A DNA stretch of 64,000 nt from CAZUGO01 sp964619935 (GTDB lineage Bacteria; Planctomycetota; Phycisphaerae; UBA1845; CAIVHJ01), in the NCBI GenBank assembly GCA_964619935.1, contig CAZUGO010000020.1, forward strand, positions 1 to 64,000, written 5' to 3'. Positions within the stretch are counted from its first letter, which is position 1. Every line of letters starts with the position of its first letter. The translations under genes were made by a program, and so were the position numbers. The notes below the pieces were generated by a model, which saw only the letters and a list, made by a program, of their open reading frames with translations, did no database searches and had not been told where the DNA came from. Positions 60,198 to 64,000 of the stretch are shown here, piece after piece.

Positions 60198-60730
60198 GGT
60201 GGCTGACTTTTGGCCTCTTGGCCGGCGTCACGCTCTGCATCCAGACGACACTGGCCGGCAGCCTGCGTGCGTTCGGGGTCCAACCGGACTTCATGCTGGT
60301 GCTGCTGGTACACTATGTCCTCCATGCTCGCCGGTCCGACGGTCTCATTGCCGGCTGGATTTTGGGTCTGCTGACCGACCTGGCCAGCGTCGAACGGCTG
60401 GGCATCGTGTCCCTGGTGTACGGGGTGACGGCGCTGGTCATTTGGCTGATTCGCGACCTGGTGTTCGTGAAGCACCCGCTGACCCATTTCTTCGTCACGG
60501 CGGTGTTCTGCTTCTGGGCCCATTTCGCCCTGCGTCTTTATGACAAACTGAGCTATGATAATCAGGAATCCTTGATCAGCCTGGGAGTGCTCAGTGGACT
60601 CACCGCGGTGTACACCGGGTTGTGGGCGGTGCTGATCCACGGCGGGCTGCTCAAGGTCGCGGGCCCGTTGGGGCTCCGCGCCGCCAGTGGCCCAAACGAT
60701 CACGCGCGGATGGGAGGCGTCCGTGTTTGA
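60194..60730 (+). CDS. mreD: Rod shape-determining protein MreD
   Basis: The 178-residue membrane protein has about five helices with the MreD-like features FGVQPDFMLVLLVHYVLHARRSD and GWILGLLTDLASVERLGIVSLVYG, split over residues 28-80. MreD is part of the rod-shape complex with MreC, MreB, PBP2 and RodA. It lies directly before mrdA and overlaps it by eight bases. Confidence is helped by context, as this family is weakly conserved. Confidence 0.8.
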   Translation: MRWLTFGLLAGVTLCIQTTLAGSLRAFGVQPDFMLVLLVHYVLHARRSDGLIAGWILGLLTDLASVERLGIVSLVYGVTALVIWLIRDLVFVKHPLTHFFVTAVFCFWAHFALRLYDKLSYDNQESLISLGVLSGLTAVYTGLWAVLIHGGLLKVAGPLGLRAASGPNDHARMGGVRV

Positions 60731-63092
60731 AGAACGCCTGCGAATTGTGTTCATCCTGTTTTCGGCTTGCTGGCTGGTGGTGACCCTGCGGTTGTTCCAG
60801 TTGCAGGTGGTCCAGGCGGATCATTACCAGCAGCTTGCCGAGGATCGACTGGTCCGGGGCACCCGCATCCTGGCCCCCATTCGCGGTCGGCTGCTGGATC
60901 GCAAGGATCGGGTGCTCGCATCAGACGAACCGTCCTGGGGCATCGCCCTGCATTACGGACTGCTGGCCAATGATCCGGCGTTCTTCGCACAACTGGCGGA
61001 TCGCATCCGGGGCGATCGCTCCTTCCTGCGGCTTCAGGCCCGCCGAATCGAGGAGCGCTTGGGCACCGACGAGGGTCTGTCTGCCGATGAACTGGCGGTC
61101 GCTTATGCGGCCCGCATCGACGCCGATTGGGTCCGGGCCCAGTACGCCGAACTCATCGACCTGCTGGCCGCCCGGTTCGCCGGGGTCACGCCGCAGGAGC
61201 TGACCGCCGAGGTCCAGGAGCACATCGACCGCATCCAGCGCTGGAAGGAGGCCTACGTCGCGCAGCATCGACTGCCCGGTCACGAGGCCGACCAACCGCT
61301 GATCCGTGAGGAAACCGGCTGTGTGCCGGTGGTCGGGGGCCTGAATCACGAACAGCACATTGACGCCCAACTGCTGTTCATGGACCGCTATCCCTGGCTG
61401 CTGCAGACCGGGGCGGCGGAGCTTCGCGACTCGCGGCGGCGCCTGTATCACGACGCCGACGCCATGGCCCAGGTGCTGGGCCACCTGCGCGAGGTCTCAG
61501 CGGCGGACATCGCTGAGTACCCCTACCAGCAGGGCGGCCGGGTGGTCCATCGCGACGGCTACGAGGGACGGGATTGGATCGGGGCCCGCGGTGCTGAGCT
61601 GATGTGCGAATCGCAGTTGCGTGGCCAGCGCGGATTTCTGCGGGTGTTCTACGACGACCGGCCGCCCGAACGGCTCGACCCCGAGCACGGCGGTGACGTG
61701 CGCCTGAGCCTGGACCACGACCTGCAACGGGCGATCTTCGCCGAATTGGAGCGCACCGTGACGGCGGTCAGCGACGACCATGCCCGCCAGGCCGGCTTCA
61801 GCACGCCGATCTCGCCGGCGGGCGGCGGCAGCGTGGTGGTGCTGGACGTGGCGACGCGGGAAGTCCTGGCCCTGGTCAGCTACCCGAGTTACGACCCCAA
61901 TCACTATTACGATCTGGTGACGAGCTTGGCCAGCGACGTGCGCCGCTACCCGCTGCACTTCCGGGCCGTGTACAGTGCGTACGAACCGGGATCGATCGTC
62001 AAGCCCATCACCGTGGCCGCCGCCCACGGCGCCGGGTTGATCGATGAACACACCCTGCTGGAATGCCAGGGCAAGCTGTTTCCCGATGATCCCCGGCCGG
62101 CCTTTCGCTGCTGGCGCCCGCAAGGCAGCGATCAGCCCATGCACCACGGGCAAATCACCAGCGAGCAGGCCATCAAGGGCAGTTGCAACGTGTTTTGTTA
62201 CCAGTTGGGCCGGTTGTTCTGCGAGCGCAGCGGCAGCAGTCAGATGGGCGTGCAGCGGATGTGCGAATGGTTGGACCTGTTCGGTGTCGGGCGGCACACC
62301 GGCACCGGACTGCAGGAAGAGCGCCAGGGCATTCTGCCGACGCCACACTACCTGGCCACGGTCAAGAATCGAGCCGTGAATCCGGCAGACGCCCGGTTCT
62401 ATGCCATCGGTCAGGCCGAGCTGCAGGTCACCCCGATTCAAGCCGCCAACATCGCGGCCATCTACGCGTCCGGCGAGAATCGGGCCCTGACGATCGTGCA
62501 CGACGATCCCCGGCAGCGGCCGGTGGCCCGGTTGCCGGTGGCGCCGGGCGTCTGGCAGATCGTGCGCCGCGGCATGTTCGCCGTGGTCAACGAGCCGGGG
62601 GGGACGGCCCGGCATTATGCCCACCTGGAGGATCCCAACTACGTGCTCTGCGGCAAGAGCGGCAGTGCCGAGACCCGGCGCTGGGTCACCGACTACCGGG
62701 TGCAGTATCGCCTCCACGAGGAGCTGCACTCCGTGGTCGTGCAGGCCGACAATCAGGCCACCGCCGCCCGCGAATTCCGCCGGGTGGTGACCGAGCCCGA
62801 GGCGACGGTGGTCGACTACACCCCCGTTGGATTCTGGCCCCCTCACGAGCAGGTGGACGGCCGCAAGTTCTCGCACGCCTGGTTTATTGCCTTCATTCAG
62901 CCGCGGCGGTCGGACGGTGGTCCGGACTGGTCGGCCACGGCCCGCGTGGCCATCGCCGCACTGGTGGAGTTCGGCGGCAGCGGCGGCGCGACCTCCGGGA
63001 CACTGTGCAAGCAGGTGGCCCGGCTGATCATCGACCAGTTTCCCGAGCTGGTTGCCGAGCGCACGGTGCGCATCAGTCAGGGGCCGCAATGA
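60723..63092 (+). CDS. mrdA: Penicillin-binding protein 2 (transpeptidase)
   Basis: The 789-residue protein has an N-terminal membrane helix (IVFILFSACWLVVTLRLFQLQ), a PBP dimerisation region beginning RGTRILAPIRGRLLDRKDRVLASD, and a transpeptidase domain with the active-site SIVK in YEPGSIVKPITV, SCN in GSCNVFCYQLG, and KSG in LCGKSGSAE (KTG is more usual). It cross-links peptidoglycan during elongation. It is longer than the usual 630 residues: residues about 70-230 hold an insertion. GTG 60723 is preferred because GGGAGG lies 6-7 bases upstream, with a longer frame from GTG 60687 inside mreD. Confidence 0.9.
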   Translation: MFEERLRIVFILFSACWLVVTLRLFQLQVVQADHYQQLAEDRLVRGTRILAPIRGRLLDRKDRVLASDEPSWGIALHYGLLANDPAFFAQLADRIRGDRSFLRLQARRIEERLGTDEGLSADELAVAYAARIDADWVRAQYAELIDLLAARFAGVTPQELTAEVQEHIDRIQRWKEAYVAQHRLPGHEADQPLIREETGCVPVVGGLNHEQHIDAQLLFMDRYPWLLQTGAAELRDSRRRLYHDADAMAQVLGHLREVSAADIAEYPYQQGGRVVHRDGYEGRDWIGARGAELMCESQLRGQRGFLRVFYDDRPPERLDPEHGGDVRLSLDHDLQRAIFAELERTVTAVSDDHARQAGFSTPISPAGGGSVVVLDVATREVLALVSYPSYDPNHYYDLVTSLASDVRRYPLHFRAVYSAYEPGSIVKPITVAAAHGAGLIDEHTLLECQGKLFPDDPRPAFRCWRPQGSDQPMHHGQITSEQAIKGSCNVFCYQLGRLFCERSGSSQMGVQRMCEWLDLFGVGRHTGTGLQEERQGILPTPHYLATVKNRAVNPADARFYAIGQAELQVTPIQAANIAAIYASGENRALTIVHDDPRQRPVARLPVAPGVWQIVRRGMFAVVNEPGGTARHYAHLEDPNYVLCGKSGSAETRRWVTDYRVQYRLHEELHSVVVQADNQATAAREFRRVVTEPEATVVDYTPVGFWPPHEQVDGRKFSHAWFIAFIQPRRSDGGPDWSATARVAIAALVEFGGSGGATSGTLCKQVARLIIDQFPELVAERTVRISQGPQ

Positions 63093-64000
63093 AACGTCGG
63101 CTGTTGGCGCTGACCTATCCGGGGTGGGCGATTCTGGCGGCAGCGCTGGCCCTGTGCCTGCTGGGTGTGCTGTGCATCTTCGCCGCCGATCCGACCCCGC
63201 TGGGCCTCGGCCACGCCGGGGTCAGACAGATGATTCTGATCGCGGTCTCCATGGGGTTGGGCCTGGTGCTGTTGCGGATCGGCTACCAGCAACTGGGACG
63301 GGTGGCCTACCTGTTGTTTGGCGCGGGCCTGGCCCTGCTGGTGGTCATGGTGGTGGCCCGGCTGGTCGGCTCGCTGCCCCTGATTCGTCCCATCAAGAGC
63401 ACCTACCGCTGGATTCAATTTCCCGGATTCGCCCTGCAGCCTTCGGAGGTCATGAAGGTGGCCTACGTGGTCGGGCTCGCCTGGTTCCTTCGGCATCGCG
63501 ACAACGTGCGGCGATTCAGCGGCCTGCTCGGTCCGTTTGCCCTGACGATCATCCCGATGTGCCTGGTGCTGCTGCAGCCTGATTTGGGGACGGCGCTGCT
63601 GCTGATGCCCGTGTTGTTTGTGATGCTGTTCGCCGCGGGGGCCCGGCTGCGTCACTTTGCGATCATCGTGCTGTTGGCCCTGGTCAGCGTTCCGGTGTTG
63701 TGGCTCAAGATTCTGGAGCCGTACCAGAAGGATCGCATCGCGGGTCTGCTGCTGCAGTCCAGCGTGATTCGTGAACGGGTTCTGGAAGACCCGCAGGCCT
63801 GGGCCTGGCTGTGTCGCGCCGAAGCCGCACAGCATTGGGAGCAGCGCAGCGGGTACCAGCTCATCGGGTCGCTGGGCGCCCTGGGCAACGGTGGTTTCAC
63901 CGGCCGCGGCTGGCGCCAGGGGACCTATGTGCGCTACGATTTTCTGCCGGCCAAGCAGAACGACTTCATCTTTGCAATCATCGGTGAGCAGTGGGGGTTC
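63089..64000 (+). CDS. rodA: RodA/FtsW-type peptidoglycan polymerase, partial
   Basis: The open frame runs past the window end; 304 residues are visible. It shows the RodA layout: N-terminal membrane helices (WAILAAALALCLLGVLCIF, then MILIAVSMGLGLVLLRI), YRWIQFPGFALQPSEVMK, and LLQPDLGTALLLMPVLFVMLF, plus the periplasmic loop segment GYQLIGSLGALGNGGFTGRGW. It polymerises glycan chains with PBP2. Its ATG overlaps the mrdA stop (ATGA). Confidence 0.93.
   Translation, partial: MKRRLLALTYPGWAILAAALALCLLGVLCIFAADPTPLGLGHAGVRQMILIAVSMGLGLVLLRIGYQQLGRVAYLLFGAGLALLVVMVVARLVGSLPLIRPIKSTYRWIQFPGFALQPSEVMKVAYVVGLAWFLRHRDNVRRFSGLLGPFALTIIPMCLVLLQPDLGTALLLMPVLFVMLFAAGARLRHFAIIVLLALVSVPVLWLKILEPYQKDRIAGLLLQSSVIRERVLEDPQAWAWLCRAEAAQHWEQRSGYQLIGSLGALGNGGFTGRGWRQGTYVRYDFLPAKQNDFIFAIIGEQWGF

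Overview
The window looks like a chromosome segment of a planctomycete, possibly from Phycisphaerae or a related lineage. The signs are high GC content, secreted proteins ending in dockerin-like Ca-binding repeats of the form DLNGDGxxDxxDLxxLLGxWG, cohesin-like and Cys/Asp-rich repeat proteins, two Hanks-type kinases, a type III glutamine synthetase, and small hypothetical proteins of planctomycete style. I see no insertion sequence, integrase, phage gene, CRISPR array or rRNA.

Layout. 0.3-3.7 kb: an SPFH membrane protein paired with a ribbon-helix-helix protein, then a prepilin-like protein with two large internal repeats. 3.8-4.1 kb: tRNA-His (minus) and tRNA-Arg (plus), each with its own promoter. 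4.4-10.0 kb: a zinc-ribbon Ser/Thr kinase, an exported dockerin-tailed sugar dehydrogenase, a lipoprotein-like papain-fold candidate, and an exported SAM-hydrolase-like protein. 10.1-12.6 kb (minus): STAS protein and type III glutamine synthetase. 13.4-23.9 kb: four large secreted proteins built from cohesin-like, beta-helix, Cys/Asp-rich and dockerin-like modules, the most distinctive accessory block here. 24.1-30.7 kb: RNase III, a 45-residue L34 gene (rpmH), a kinase with zinc-finger and TPR parts, and several small membrane or hypothetical genes ending in a LOG-family protein. 30.99-31.12 kb: an AT-rich array of six GGTAYC cores spaced about 22 bp apart between convergent genes. 31.2-32.2 kb (minus): aspartate-semialdehyde dehydrogenase, divergent from a complete F-type ATP synthase operon (32.6-40.3 kb, order atpZ-like, I, B, E, F, H, A, G, D, C). 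40.47-40.65 kb: a promoter, structured RNA and terminator that together look like an unannotated small RNA gene. 40.8-42.3 kb: FxsA, DUF423 and a small hypothetical.

42.5-55.9 kb (minus) holds a tightly overlapping gene string: hypothetical, AsmA-like giant, UbiD, UbiE/MenG, a membrane/TPR protein, UbiX, UbiA, a GT39-like membrane protein and an alpha/beta hydrolase. UbiA, UbiD, UbiX and UbiE together give the late prenylation, decarboxylation and methylation steps of a quinone, most likely menaquinone by the futalosine route. This fits the ATP synthase operon nearby only in the general sense of energy metabolism. 56.0-64.0 kb (plus): a small hypothetical, galE, then lnt, a HEAT-repeat lipoprotein, mreD, mrdA (PBP2) and rodA (cut by the window end). 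This is an envelope and cell-shape operon without mreB or mreC in front of mreD.

Promoters read by eye (rpmH, atp, asd, both tRNAs, the small RNA) share a TTGxxx -35, a 17-18 bp spacer and a TAxxxT-like -10. Product names rest on motif and family recognition from memory; no search was run.
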